In this document: in pieces, positions 1-10,689 of the stretch
Layout of the letters: every line of letters begins with the position of its first letter
How positions within the stretch are numbered: the stretch's first letter is position 1
Assembly (NCBI GenBank): GCA_027627225.1
Contig: JAPFQT010000086.1
Span: 496,001-560,000 of the forward strand
Length of the DNA: 64,000 nt
DNA from: Congeria kusceri
Taxonomy: Eukaryota > Mollusca > Bivalvia > Myida > Dreissenidae
Reading direction: 5' to 3'
Position numbers and translations under genes: made by a program
Notes under the pieces: generated by a model
The model's database searches: none
Seen by the model: the letters and a program-made list of their open reading frames with translations, nothing else
What the model was told of the DNA's origin: nothing

Positions 1-360
1 GAGGAATAGGGAGGCAGCAATGGAAGTCCACCACCAACTTCACTCACACGCGTCGGTCGAGAAGCAAACCTGGGTCGCCCAGGGTGAAAACAGAGTATTA
101 TAGCCAGGCAGCTGACAACTATTCCATATGAGTCATTTGCCCATTTTACATTTTTGTAAGGTAGAGACAGGTGCCAAGGGTCTTAAGAAAAATAAAGAGC
201 ATTTACATTCATCTGGTATAAACGGAAAAACTATACTGAATTGACAGACTCTATATAGGTGTGGGTTTGGCCGGGATATTTCCACGTATATGCATGAGAG
301 ATTGATGGATTTGGTTGATTCTGGATGGATGAATGGACTGATATATGAGTGGTTGAATGA

Positions 361-560
361 ACGAGAGTAAATGAACAAATGGATGAACTAGTGAGTCAAT
401 TAATAACTGAATGAATGAACTGGTAAATTAATGAATGAGAAAACGAATGAATGAGTGAGTAAAGGAATGAATCAATGAGTTAGTCAATGAATGAATGAAT
501 GAACAAATGAATGGATGAATGAATGAATGAGAAAATGAATAAACGAATGAAAATAAGGAT
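361..560. repeat. (AATG)n-type microsatellite
   Basis: About 200 bases are built mainly from imperfect AATG/GAAT tetramers (gaatgaatgaatgaac, aatggatgaatgaatg). Interruptions are scattered throughout, so this is an old, degenerate array. Short open frames crossing it are by-products of the repeat. Confidence 0.85.
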
Positions 561-1100
561 AAACGCACAATTGAAAAGACCCCCTCTGGCTTGTGCCCCC
601 CAGGACAGTCATGTCTGGAACCAGCCCTGATTGATGCCTAAGGAAACATGCATAAAACGATGAATAAATCGTTTCATTTTATTTTTAAAAGAAGCATTTT
701 TTCTTATGCTCACAAATACACATAACTATCATGTTATACATTTCACATTTGGGTCACATTAACTGGCGGTTTTAAGTACTAATATCATAAACAAATTATA
801 TGCGACTGTAATTGATAAACTAAACGTTCATGGCATATCAGACACAGACATATCATACAAAACATTTGCGGATTTAAAGGGGTTGAAGCGAGCGGCGTTA
901 GCTATGACGCTCACAACACGTCTGTGTGTGTGGTGTGTAGTACATTTTGTAGAGTGCACCGGGCTTCTCTCCCATATAATTATCACCCCTTGTTAGTTGG
1001 GTTACGGAGGTTAATGCAAAATACAGCGGAATCCAGTGTGAAGCACCTTGTACACTGCATCACGGTTGAACGTCACATGCGAAAGACCAGTTGGTAGGTT
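561..1100. other. unassigned intergenic stretch
   Basis: AT-rich sequence without a convincing coding frame, splice-site pair or recognised repeat. Confidence 0.5.
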
Positions 1101-1107
1101 AGGATGT

Positions 1108-1179
1108 AGCGGGGACTTAAACCTGCGACCCCTGAGTTGTGAAGCCAGTGCGTTACCACTAGCCCACAGATCTGTCACC
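1108..1179 (-). repeat. tRNA-like SINE head (degenerate)
   Basis: Read on the minus strand, this segment has a tRNA-like order: an A-box-like TGGGCTAGTGGTAACGC, then about 30 bases, then a degenerate B box GGTTTAAGTCC. The acceptor stem does not close, so it is more likely a tRNA-derived repeat head than a functional tRNA. No tail of the SINE family seen at 25.9 and 40.1 kb follows it. Confidence 0.4.
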
Positions 1180-2280
1180 ACAACACGTCTGCTGTGCACT
1201 TTCAATTTGAGTTGACCGCAGCTGCTTCCGTGAGTCGTACACTAGACATGCAACTATCGTACGGCGACCTTGTGTTAAATACTTTTAATATTAACGCAAG
1301 GTCAACACATAGCTATTGCTCACCTCCGATGGTGCACTATGTATGGTGCGGTAGGCAAATTTGTAGGTAAAACATAGGATTCCCGCATGTTTACCGCATG
1401 ACCGTAAGTTTGCGGCGCTTTTGCAGTCGACCAAAAAATGCACAGACGCCGTGGGAACATTTCACGTGTTTGTAATCGAGGTATAAGCCTAGTTTACATT
1501 TAGACTAAGAAACGTCTATGGCGCCTGTAAACTGCCCGTAACTCCAATTTCATGCAGTTGCCTAGAGGGAGCTGTGCGATTTTATGGGCACCGTAGCTTC
1601 TACAATTTAGTTTCACTGAAAGTTACACACATTTTGAAAATCGTAAGCCCGTAGCCCATAAACATATGGTAGGTGGTACCGAATGATTTCCGTGAGATGC
1701 TTGTGGAGACCACAGGACAGCCGTACGCAAATCCCATGATTTGCGTAGAACAATATTGCGACCTCCATGCGGTCTCTGTACAGAACTGCCTTCACCTGTC
1801 CCTGAAAGTCTATACTAAAATCGCACGGAGATTGTATACAATGTAAGCAAGGACGCTATAACGCGTAGCCACCTACGATGCCTAAAAATTGAATGGAAAA
1901 TTGTAGACGAATTTATTGTATGGCCACAGGGGCAAATGTTAAACAGGCATAAGCAACTGATTGCGATAAGCAGGCCTTGTTAACTAATCATCAAATAATC
2001 GACATATTTAATGTTAAACAGTTTTTCTATCCAGACAATACTTGATGGTTAATAATGGTTCATACATATAATACAGGGTGTTTGTTCTATCTCGAAACAT
2101 TCAGTTAATCATACCACGATGATTTCTGGTTAATGTACGTATGTTAATAAAGTTTAAACGCCTTACATATGATTAACATAGACATAAAATGATGAAAAAG
2201 AAGTTCTTTTTAGTAATAATGGTAAATTGTCTTTCACATTAACGCATTTTTAACTTATTTCAGTTCACGTTGAAGTATCA
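1180..2280. other. unassigned intergenic stretch
   Basis: No coding frame above background, no paired splice sites and no recognised repeat were seen. Confidence 0.5.
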
Positions 2281-2640
2281 TAACTAGCAGGGTAAACACT
2301 GAAATGCCCTGACATTTTCCCGATTTTCCCTGAACGGAAATCTTATTTCCATGACATCTATTGTCAAAGTACCCGTACAATTAGAGCAAAGTGGTGACAG
2401 CGTACACATTTTTACTATGGTTAACTCCTTATTTTAAACAAATAGGATACTTTTTACTAGTTTGTTGTTGAAATATTTATTAAATTATAGATTTCACTAC
2501 TTCATCTTGGATTTGTTTTAACACTTTTTGTCAAATTCACTGAATTTTCCCTGACTTTCCAAATTTCAAATGCAGGGATTTTTTTTCACACGTTTTCCTT
2601 GTTTTCCAGAGTCGGTGGCCACTTTGTCTAGTGAGGTAAT
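2280..2640. repeat. probable degenerate interspersed repeat (CCCTGA/TTTTCCC motifs)
   Basis: Several imperfect copies of ccctga followed by attttccc or ctttcc recur at 2310-2335, 2545-2560 and 2590-2615. The interval ends in ttccagagtcggtggccac. The spacing suggests an old repeat remnant. I cannot place its ends or its class. Confidence 0.3.
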
Positions 2641-3700
2641 AAATGTAATGTTACACATTTAAGAGTGTATGTATGATCTAACAACAGACATAGTGACATA
2701 AATTAAAACAATCCGATAAAGGTAATAACCATATACTATGATTTAAAATAGAATAAAAGTTAATAAGAACCATTGATATAATTGGTATAATTGACTACTT
2801 TTTAATTACAAAGTAATTTACGGCTGTACAGTCCAAAACTCCAATACATGTCTAGACATTGACTTGACAGTGGTTTGAGGGTACAAAGCACTAATAAGCG
2901 TTCCAAAGTCGACACATGTATTTATTGATTTTGTAGATATGTCTGGGTTTCCTTCAAAAGATATATGTTAATCTGTCTTCTTTCAAGTTATATTGCAAGT
3001 TTCATCTGCTTATTTTGAAGAAAAAAAAAATGATAGGAAAGATCGTACATACACAGTTTAGCTTTGGAATATAAAGTAAAATTAGAGAATTTGATACTTG
3101 ACTTTCATTGATTCAGTAATTAAATATAGGTCAAATACATACTAAAATATAAATGAATAATCTAAATGACAAAATACAATAAACCGAATTTTGAATGATT
3201 TTATTACAGCATAAGAATAAAAGCATAACTATGAATATAATTGACTTATATATGAATCCGACATGCTTCCAAACAGAACTTACGATATCACACTGAGGCC
3301 GATTTTGTGCGCGTAACTTAAGGTACAGTTTACGAGGTCTCTTAAGATACGAGTGTTTTGAGGTAAATAAAAAATCCGCTAAGGAGACACTAAGATACTG
3401 TTGCAAGAATTATAGCCCTAAAGATGCTTTCAGGGTCTTATAAATGTTTGTTATTACATATGAACTACAAATATCAAACAAAAATATCATTTTAAAAATC
3501 CCTCCATCAATGTCAAGCTACTTACTGGACAAGCAGATATGTGATGGAATGATGGAATGACAAAGTGATTGAAGGAATAATGGAAAGACAAAGCAGCAGC
3601 TATATACTCCTACAAAATTTTCGGGGCCCAAAACAAAATGCGCACGTGACAATCCAACTCATCGAAGCAAGCATTTGTGTCAAGTTGTTTGCAATCCTTG
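2641..3700. other. unassigned AT-rich stretch
   Basis: Low-complexity AT-rich DNA. A 91-codon minus-strand frame near 3131-3406 has no domain, no flanking splice sites and a composition expected by chance. Confidence 0.45.
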
Positions 3701-3710
3701 AAAGTGCAAA

Positions 3711-4170
3711 TGACCTCTAAGTGTGACCTTGACCTTTCAGGAACCGACCTGGTTCATGCACAAGACTCACTGGGGCAAACCATTCTGCCAAATAATTTTA
3801 ACAGCCCTCTCTCCATGGCTAATTGAAAATCCTGGGCCTGTATTCACCAACCAATTATTAGACTTAAGAATAAAAAATGTTCTTAAAACTGTTCTGATCA
3901 AAAGAGGCTATTAATTTGAATTTTACTTGGTTTTCATTAACACTAATTTAAGTATTCTTTATTTAGCATGATTTTTCATGACATAAACAACATTGGTACC
4001 CGACCTATTTGCGAACGCACACAGGTTATTTCTAGATTCTAAGTCTGTTCTTTATTCTTAATGGACTGGTGAATATGGGCCCTGGACAATCAGAATTGTA
4101 GCCGATTTTGATCTTTGACCTCTGAGAGTGACTTTGACCAACAGACTCTTATGTTCGAGACAAACTATCT
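3711..4170 (+). repeat. TGACCTTGACCT-type interspersed repeat, broken by an insertion
   Basis: The words tgacctctaagtgtgacc, ttgacctttcaggaaccgacctggttcatg and gaggcaaacatttg recur in order at 3711-3800, 4105-4170 and 4740-4830. The same words make up the 121-bp unit of the array at 7.5-8.7 kb and diverged copies at 25.0-25.3 and 59.7-60.0 kb. This appears to be the dispersed ancestor of that array. The copy ending at 4170 is interrupted by the TTAA-flanked element and resumes at 4682. Confidence 0.6.
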
Positions 4171-4681
4171 TAAAGGGACCTGTTCACAGATTGACGAATT
4201 GGCAATTGTTCAACTTTTGTCATCGATTCCAAAAATAAAAGAACAGTGTACACAAGGGAGCAAAATAACTCTAGGGGCCTTGAAATGTTCTGTAAAAACA
4301 GTTTTGTTTATGAGTAATCATCAGTTGAAATCAATACAATTATAAAGCATTTGGAATGCTAAATGATGGAATAATGTGAAGTGTTTCTGTTGTTTTCGTT
4401 GAAACTGTTGACATCACAGGGAACACTTACATAAAGTAAAATAATGCAGGGTGAAATATACAAGTTAGAATGGCCAAGTGATTAAGGCGATAGCCTTTTA
4501 ATCTGGAGGTACCGGGTTCGAACCCCAGTGGGACTGATTTTTTTTTTCTTTTCTTTTTTTTCTATATACTTTTTTGTTATTATACTTGAGCTTTTTAATT
4601 CCGATGCTTAAATCTGTCAAGTTAAGACATTTAATGGCATCCTTCAAAAAAATGTGAAAATCTGTGAACAAGTCTCTTTAA
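4170..4681 (+). mobile_element. TTAA-flanked inverted-repeat element carrying a tRNA-like unit
   Basis: The left end AGGGACCTGTTCACAGATT (from 4174) and the right end AATCTGTGAACAAGTCTCT (to 4677) are imperfect inverted repeats. TTAA stands on both sides (4170-4173 and 4678-4681). The right flank taatgaggcaaacatttg matches the continuous sequence cttaatgagacaaacatttg in the 121-bp array units, so those units act as an empty site. A tRNA-like segment (4466-4536) lies internally, followed by a T-rich run. No transposase frame is present, so the element is non-autonomous. TTAA duplication is the piggyBac hallmark, but the ends lack the usual CCC start, so the superfamily is not settled. Confidence 0.7.
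4466..4536 (+). ncRNA. tRNA-like unit with pol III A and B boxes
   Basis: The segment contains TGGCCAAGTGATTAAGGC, close to a class II tRNA (Leu/Ser) A box, and a perfect B box GGTTCGAACCC, followed by a T-rich tract that could stop pol III. The loop CTTTTAA would give a TTT anticodon, but the anticodon and acceptor stems pair poorly. I therefore read it as a tRNA-derived promoter unit inside a repeat, not a working tRNA gene. The same core recurs at 28.1-28.2 kb on the minus strand. Confidence 0.55.
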
Positions 4682-4916
4682 TGAGGCAAACATTTGAGCT
4701 AAATCATTTAAAAACTCTGTCAATCCATAGCCAATTCTGACATTGGACCTCTAAATGTGACCCTGAATCTTCACCTGCTGACCTGGTTCATGTGCGCATC
4801 ACATTGAGGCAAACATTTGTGCCAAGTTAGTATTAAAATCCCTCTATATTAGTACAGAAAACAAAGTGTCACTCAACCAACACTGCAGCAACCTTAGTGT
4901 ACTGTTCACATACATA

Positions 4917-5095
4917 CAAAAGCCCGGTGGTGACTTGACACTTCACGATTCAAACTTCAAAGTTCACACTTCACGATTCACACTTCATAGTTCACACTTT
5001 GTAGTTCACACTTCACGATTCCACTTCATAGCTCATGCTTCATAGTTTGCACTTTACGATTCATAGTTCACACTTCATAATTCAAACTTTATCGG
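4917..5095 (+). repeat. TTCACACTTC-type simple array (left arm of an inverted pair)
   Basis: Degenerate units of cacttcacgattca and cacttcatagttca follow the border word aaagcccggtggtgactt. The same border and array recur in reverse orientation at 6640-6841. Confidence 0.75.
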
Positions 5096-5358
5096 TTTCA
5101 TTATAGAAAGAACATCATCTAGTTACTATCATGTAAAACGTTTATGTTGTCAATAGTTCATAAAATTGCAAACGTATCAATTCAAATATTACAGGAGTTC
5201 GCACAATCGTTCAATATCACCTGGCCAATAAATGTAGATCTAGCTTAGACAGTACTTACTGTACAGACAATGGATCACAATTTTAACATTATTTTATCAA
5301 CTGGCAGGCTGCCAAATTATATTATTAATGTAAAAAAATAACTTGTATACATATCATT

Positions 5359-5705
5359 TCAGATGTGATCTTCACTCGTTTTGATGCTGCTATTGTGGCT
5401 GGCCTACGACTACTTTTTGGGAAGTGTGTTGGTTACAAAACTGTGTGGAAAAGAAAAACTGAAATATGGACTTAGTGTGAAATGCTCGATGTACTACGTT
5501 GAATGTGGATTACGGACAAATATGGTATGGGAAGAAGAAAGAAGCGACGACTTATACGCCGAGAGTAATCCTGCCCTTGACCTAATTTTGTTTGGCATAT
5601 TGAAGGTAGTGACAAACTCAACCCTTTTGGTTTTGCTATTCATGGAGGAATAGATAGTTTTAGCAGACAAATGTTGTTTCTTAAACTAGAAAAAAGCAAC
5701 ATGAT
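5359..5705 (+). pseudogene. decayed integrase-core (rve-type) gene fragment
   Basis: Conceptual translation in two shifting plus frames gives recognisable pieces of the integrase-core proteins common in molluscs and fish. They are a GYKTVWKR segment near 5435, a YGLSVK segment after a frameshift, a basic RRKKRRLIRR segment near 5540, and the landmark VWHIEGSDKLNPFGFAIHGG followed by IDSFSR near 5590-5665. In-frame stops (TAG near 5477, TAA and TGA near 5567-5580) and at least one frameshift break it. The WHI(D/E)G aspartate/glutamate and the HG.ID.FSR motif mark the start of the DDE-type catalytic fold. The rest of the catalytic domain is missing. It lies between the inverted arrays at 4.9 and 6.8 kb. 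Confidence 0.65.
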
Positions 5706-6030
5706 CCTACATTAATAGCGATTCATGTTATGAATTGTTTAGGCTTGTGCCGTGAATTATGGAAATTTCATCTGTTTGTGTTTTGAATATATTGCACCCC
5801 TATAATACATGTATATTGTAATTATAATTATGATGATGGTCACAAAAATTACGTACAAACGTTATACTATAATCTTGCCACATAATTATAGTACTCTACT
5901 CTGTTTAAACAGTTTTGTTCACAGATTTTCGCTTTTTTGAAAAATAGATACCATTTGATGTCTTTACTGCAAAAACAAAAGCTGTTTCACTCACCCAAAT
6001 AGATATTGTATCGAGAAAAAAAGAAAAAAA

Positions 6031-6598
6031 AACTAGACATGTGTCCATAGGACACGGATGCTCCCACATTCCTCTGGTTGTGACAAAACTCTGCTGATGT
6101 CGCAAAAAAAGCAACAAAAACCCAGGTCCACAAGTTCACATGCTGATGAATTTGTTTATTAAGTTTCATCAGTCTAGCAGTTATACTTTTTGAGTTACAC
6201 GCGACACAAATCCAAAACTGTCATTTTTTGCTAAAAAAGGGTCATAACTATACTGATGGTGGAAAAAAACTGCACCAAAATACCCAGGTGCACAAAATCA
6301 CACACTGATTAATATGTTTATAAAGTTCCATCACTCTAGCAATAATAATTTTTGAGTTACACACGACACAAGTCCAAAAATGTCATTTTTTGCTAAAAAA
6401 GGGCCATAACTCTGCTGATGTCGGAAACAAATTCACCAAAATACCCAGGTGAACAAGCCCGGAGGCAGATGAATATGCTTATAAAGTTTCATCACTCTAG
6501 CTGTTATACCTTTTGAGTAACGCACGACGGACGGACAGACAGACATTGGCAAATCTATATGCCCCCGCCCCCCCCTCTAAAGTGGGGGCATAAAAAAA
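6031..6598 (+). mobile_element. Helentron/DINE-like element (ATGCTCCCAC type)
   Basis: The element opens with aactagacat, then a perfect hairpin GTGTCC-ATA-GGACAC (6041-6055) and the subterminal word ATGCTCCCAC. It closes with gtgggggcat followed by an A run, the approximate reverse complement of that word. The interior holds three imperfect copies of a roughly 180-bp core (cccaggt..aca, then the 'atgttataaagtt..catca.tctag' block). A gacggacggacagacagac run precedes the end. No protein is encoded. The class call is an inference from this layout. Confidence 0.6.
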
Positions 6599-6639
6599 AC
6601 TTGTCATTGCTGGGACTCAAACCTGCGACTGCAGTGGAG

Positions 6640-6841
6640 TGTTAACTATGAAGTATGAAGAGCGAAGTATGATTTTTGAAGTGTAAACTATGAAGTATGA
6701 AGTGCGAATTATGAAGCGTGAAGTACGAAATGTGAAATATATAGTATACTATATAGTATACTGTATTGTGTATTATTAAGTGTGAAGTGTGAACTATGAA
6801 CTGTGAACTGTGAAAGTCTGAAATCACCACTGGGCTTTCGT
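6640..6841 (-). repeat. GAAGTGTGAA-type simple array (right arm of an inverted pair)
   Basis: Units of gaagtatgaagtgtgaa run up to the border aaatcaccactgggcttt, which is the inverted and slightly diverged form of the border at 4917. The minus-strand open frame here is a by-product of the repeat. Confidence 0.75.
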
Positions 6842-7540
6842 TCATACAGCATGAGGTTACAGTGATACGATTTTTATCATTATCACAAGTCACACTGTAC
6901 ATATTTGCAATATAACTGAACTTACAATCTTCTTCTCAATTTTGACACAAGTAATGGTTTGCAAATGGAAACAATTAAAGGGACATATTGATGGGAATTT
7001 GACAATAACATTTGTAAATAAAAGTTCATTGACAGAAAATTTAATGAAGCACTGATACAAATAATAGTCTTGATTACAGGAACAATTGACAAATGATTTT
7101 ATATTATAGCTAAACAGCGTCACAGTCATTGCAATATTAGTAGTAGCTGTAGTAAAATTAATGAATTAAATGTACATATTTTACCGTTACGGGCATGGAC
7201 AACATCGATGACGTTTATATAGCGCAGTGAAGCTTGCAATAAAATGAAGCAATTTTGTAAAGGCGCGTTCAAATCCTACCGGAAATTGTATCTAAAATCG
7301 TTTTCTACAATTTCATCAATATATTTTTTTGCTACTTGAAAAATATACTCTCGATAAATAGGAATGTCTTGTTTTTCTTATGTATCTGCATTTTTGTACA
7401 ATATGGCACTTAAAAGGAAACGTTTCATAATAACCTCATTATTGTAGTTCCAAATTATTTGATAATATATCTAAAACAATGGTCATCCAAGAGACTTTTA
7501 CAGGCATGGCAAAATTATTAGTAGTAGTTGTAAATATCAA

Positions 7541-8968
7541 TTAAATGGATGGCTGCTCCCGAACGCTGCATTGATCTTGAAATGTGGCCTTGACTTTACC
7601 CTATGGACCTGATTCATGCTGACTTAATGAGACAAACATTTGTGTAAAGAGATTAAATGGATGGCTGCTCCCTAACCCTGCATTGACCTTGAAATGTGGC
7701 CTTGACTTTACCCTATGGACCTGATTCATGAAAGACACGCTGACTTAATGACACAAACATTTGTGTAAAGAGATTAAATGGATGGCTGCTCCAGAACCCT
7801 GCATTGACCTTGAAATGTGGCCTTGACTTTACCCTATGGACCTGATTCATGAAAGACAGGCTGACTTAATGACACAAACATTTGTGTAAAGAGATTAAAT
7901 GGATGGCTGCTCCCTAACGCTGCATTGACCTTGAAATGTGGCCTTGACTTTACCCTATGGACCTGATTCATGAAAGACATGCTGACTTAATGACACAAAC
8001 ATTTGTGTAAAGAGATTAAATGGATGGCTGCTCCCTAACCCTGCATTGACCTTGAAATGTGGCCTTGACTTTACCCTATGGACCTGATTCATGAAAGACA
8101 CGCTGACTTAATGACACAAACATTTGTGTAAAGAGATTAAATGGATGGCTGCTCCCGAACCCTGCATTGACCTTGAAATGTGGCCTTGACTTTACCCTAT
8201 GGACCTGATTCATGAAAGACATGCTGACTTAATGAGACCAACATTTGTGTAAAGAGATTAAATGGATGGCTGCTCCCGAACCCTGCATTGACCTTGAAAT
8301 GTGGCATTGACTTTACCCTATGGACCTGATTCATGAAAGACAGGCTGACTTAATGAGACAAACATTTGTGTAAAGAGATTAAATGGATGGCTGCTCCCGA
8401 ACCCTGCATTGACCTTGAAATGTGGCATTGACTTTACCCTATGGATCTGATTCATGAAAGACACGCTGACTTAATGAGACAAACATTTGTGTAAAGAGAT
8501 TAAATGGATGGCTGCTCCCGAACCCTGCATTGACCTTGAAATGTGGCATTGACTTTACCCTATGGACCTGATTCATGAAAGACACACTGACTTAATGACA
8601 CAAACATTTGTGTAAAGAGATTAAATGGATGGCTGCTCCAGAACCCTGCATTGACCTTGAAATGTGGCATTGACTTTACCCTATGGACCTGATTCATGAA
8701 AGACACGCTGACTTAATGAGACAAACATTTGTGTAAAGAGATTAAAAAACAAGAACCATTTACTGCCTATATAGAAGTTCGGAGAAGCAAAAAGACAAGT
8801 TCGATGTTTGGCCTTTAAGTATAATCTTGACCTTTGACCTACAGTCATGGTTCATGAGTGTAACATGCTGTCTTACTGGACAGGATGCGACGGGACTGGG
8901 CGGGACGGGACAAACTGAGTCTTATATAGCCGCCCCCCCGCAACAATCATGACTTTGGGGGGTATAAT
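7541..8968 (+). repeat. 121-bp tandem array (10 copies) with element-like 3' end
   Basis: The word ggatggctgctcc starts at 7547, 7659, 7780, 7901, 8022, 8143, 8264, 8385, 8506 and 8627. The period is 121 bp, except for a first unit of 112 bp that lacks gaaagacac. The unit combines tgaccttgaaatgtgg, ccttgactttaccctatgg, acctgattcatg and gacttaatga.acaaacatttgtg. The last four units share ggcattgac in place of ggccttgac, which shows recent local amplification. Downstream (8760-8968) comes one more diverged unit, a gacggga run, and tatagccgccccccc / ggggggtata, an inverted end as in the other cored elements. It encodes no protein. Confidence 0.9.
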
Positions 8969-8969
8969 T

Positions 8970-10470
8970 AGCAATAAAATATGGAAACACTTTCAGCTGG
9001 TATTTTGTGATTGTTATTGCTCAGAACAATCGTCCGGATTGTGAATATACAAAGTAGATAAATTTGCCAGAATATAGGTCTATAGATATGCACATTACAA
9101 AGGGCTGTTCAGGCAAGATTACCTTTAGGAAAGGCCTTAAGCTACATTAGTCGTGCACCACAAGTGAATGTATCTAAAATGATAAAAATTTAGAACATAT
9201 TAACTAATCAAACAACTTCAAACTGTATCTGTCTCCATCACCATTTCACTGATATGTCAGTCACCACGTGAAGAGATATAGAAAGATAATCATCCCAACA
9301 ATGATACACATTTATAATGTGATAGCATGTCACTGTCATTTAACGCGACCATTTTCATATTTAACTTTTCAATTTCGTATTGCTGTAATGTTACATAAAA
9401 TGTTAAACATCCAGGCATGTGTTACCAGTATAATTTCTTACTACATGTAATACCTATCACCAACCAATGTGGATCCACAAAAACATTGTCTTTATGTCCG
9501 CTTTACAAATTATTGCAAAATGTTTGCAGTGCTAATTTTTTGGGGGGAAATCAGGGTTTTTTGGGGCTGATTTTATAACCATTATATTTCCAGTGGCAAA
9601 AAGTATCGTTTTTCTTATTTATGCAGTCCCAAAGTTCCCAATTAATGGTTTTACTTTCCCATGTTTGGAAATAAGAGGTGTTAAATGCAGAAAAAATACT
9701 GTTGAAGTTTAAATAACCGTTTTACTGATTTGTTTTTGTTCAGAACATTCTTTTTTTATTGTAGTTTTATCAATAAATCTTCCAATTTTATTAATCAAAC
9801 AATTATACTTTTCCCCAATGTTATGTGAATTGATGCTAAAATTCCCAATTTCATGGGTATAGGTCATATTTCAAAAATGTTAAAAAAAGCCCTGGAAAAA
9901 ATATTAACGATGTGGCCCAGATGTGCTATGCAGTTTTTATTTAGACAAAACTTAATCTTTCAATCAAAAATATCAATGAAATCAAATGAAACATCATAAT
10001 AAAACATGTATTGGTCCTTTATTGTTACACATGCCTGGTGACATACAGGGTCATTTCATGCAGATATATAGACAATCACAGTCCAGAGTCTGCAATATTT
10101 AGTATGCGACGTAGTAAACTAGTTTAAATCCACATCACCAATATCTAACTTTGTGATAAATAATTTATGTCAATCATCTGACCACCGACATTTTTAAGAT
10201 ATTAAATTGTAGACGTTGATCCTAGACGTCCTGTGATACATTGAACCTTTACTCACTCTGTCAGGTGATTTTAAGACATGATATCATTCATGGATGAGGT
10301 GAAAGAGTGAATGATAACTTGATTATGCTGACTGAAATAGTATCATCCCACTCTGGGTTTTTAATTTGGTCACAGTAATAGAAACAGGGATTGTGTAATC
10401 AATTGTCAGTACGGACAAGTGACATCTCGCCACAATTACTTATAAATACTGTACATTACAGACAAGCAGC
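8970..10470. other. unassigned intergenic stretch
   Basis: AT-rich sequence with a few G-runs (9540-9570) but no supported gene, splice-site pair or repeat family member. Confidence 0.5.
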
Positions 10471-10564
10471 AAAATCATTTGTCACAAAACAGATGAGTAA
10501 GGCAATATGAGATTTCTCAACCCCTGGTAGATATCGCATATAAAGGTTTTCATATGCAACAAAC

Positions 10565-10676
10565 CTTGGGTGCAGTTTGGCTGCAGTTGGCAGTCATCAA
10601 CGCACTCATCACAAAGCGGTTCTTCAAAGTTCCAAACCCATGTACAGGTGACATCTGAGGTGTAGCCTTCAACACT
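10565..10676 (-). CDS. candidate isolated coding exon, cysteine-rich
   Basis: On the minus strand a good acceptor (ctgttattacag) at 10677-10678 and a donor (cccaag|gttt) bound a 112-base open segment of 37 codons plus one base (phase 0 in, phase 1 out). It reads SVEGYTSDVTCTWVWNF.. and then CDECVDDCQLQPNC, with five cysteines after residue 20. The pattern suits an extracellular domain, but I do not recognise the family. No partner exon was found nearby. It could be one exon of a long-intron gene, a remnant, or chance. Confidence 0.3.
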
Positions 10677-10689
10677 CTGTAATAACAGA

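Noticed and set aside
7541..8745. Regular array considered as a CRISPR-like locus
   Set aside because: The entire 121-bp unit repeats without variable spacers, and the genome is eukaryotic.
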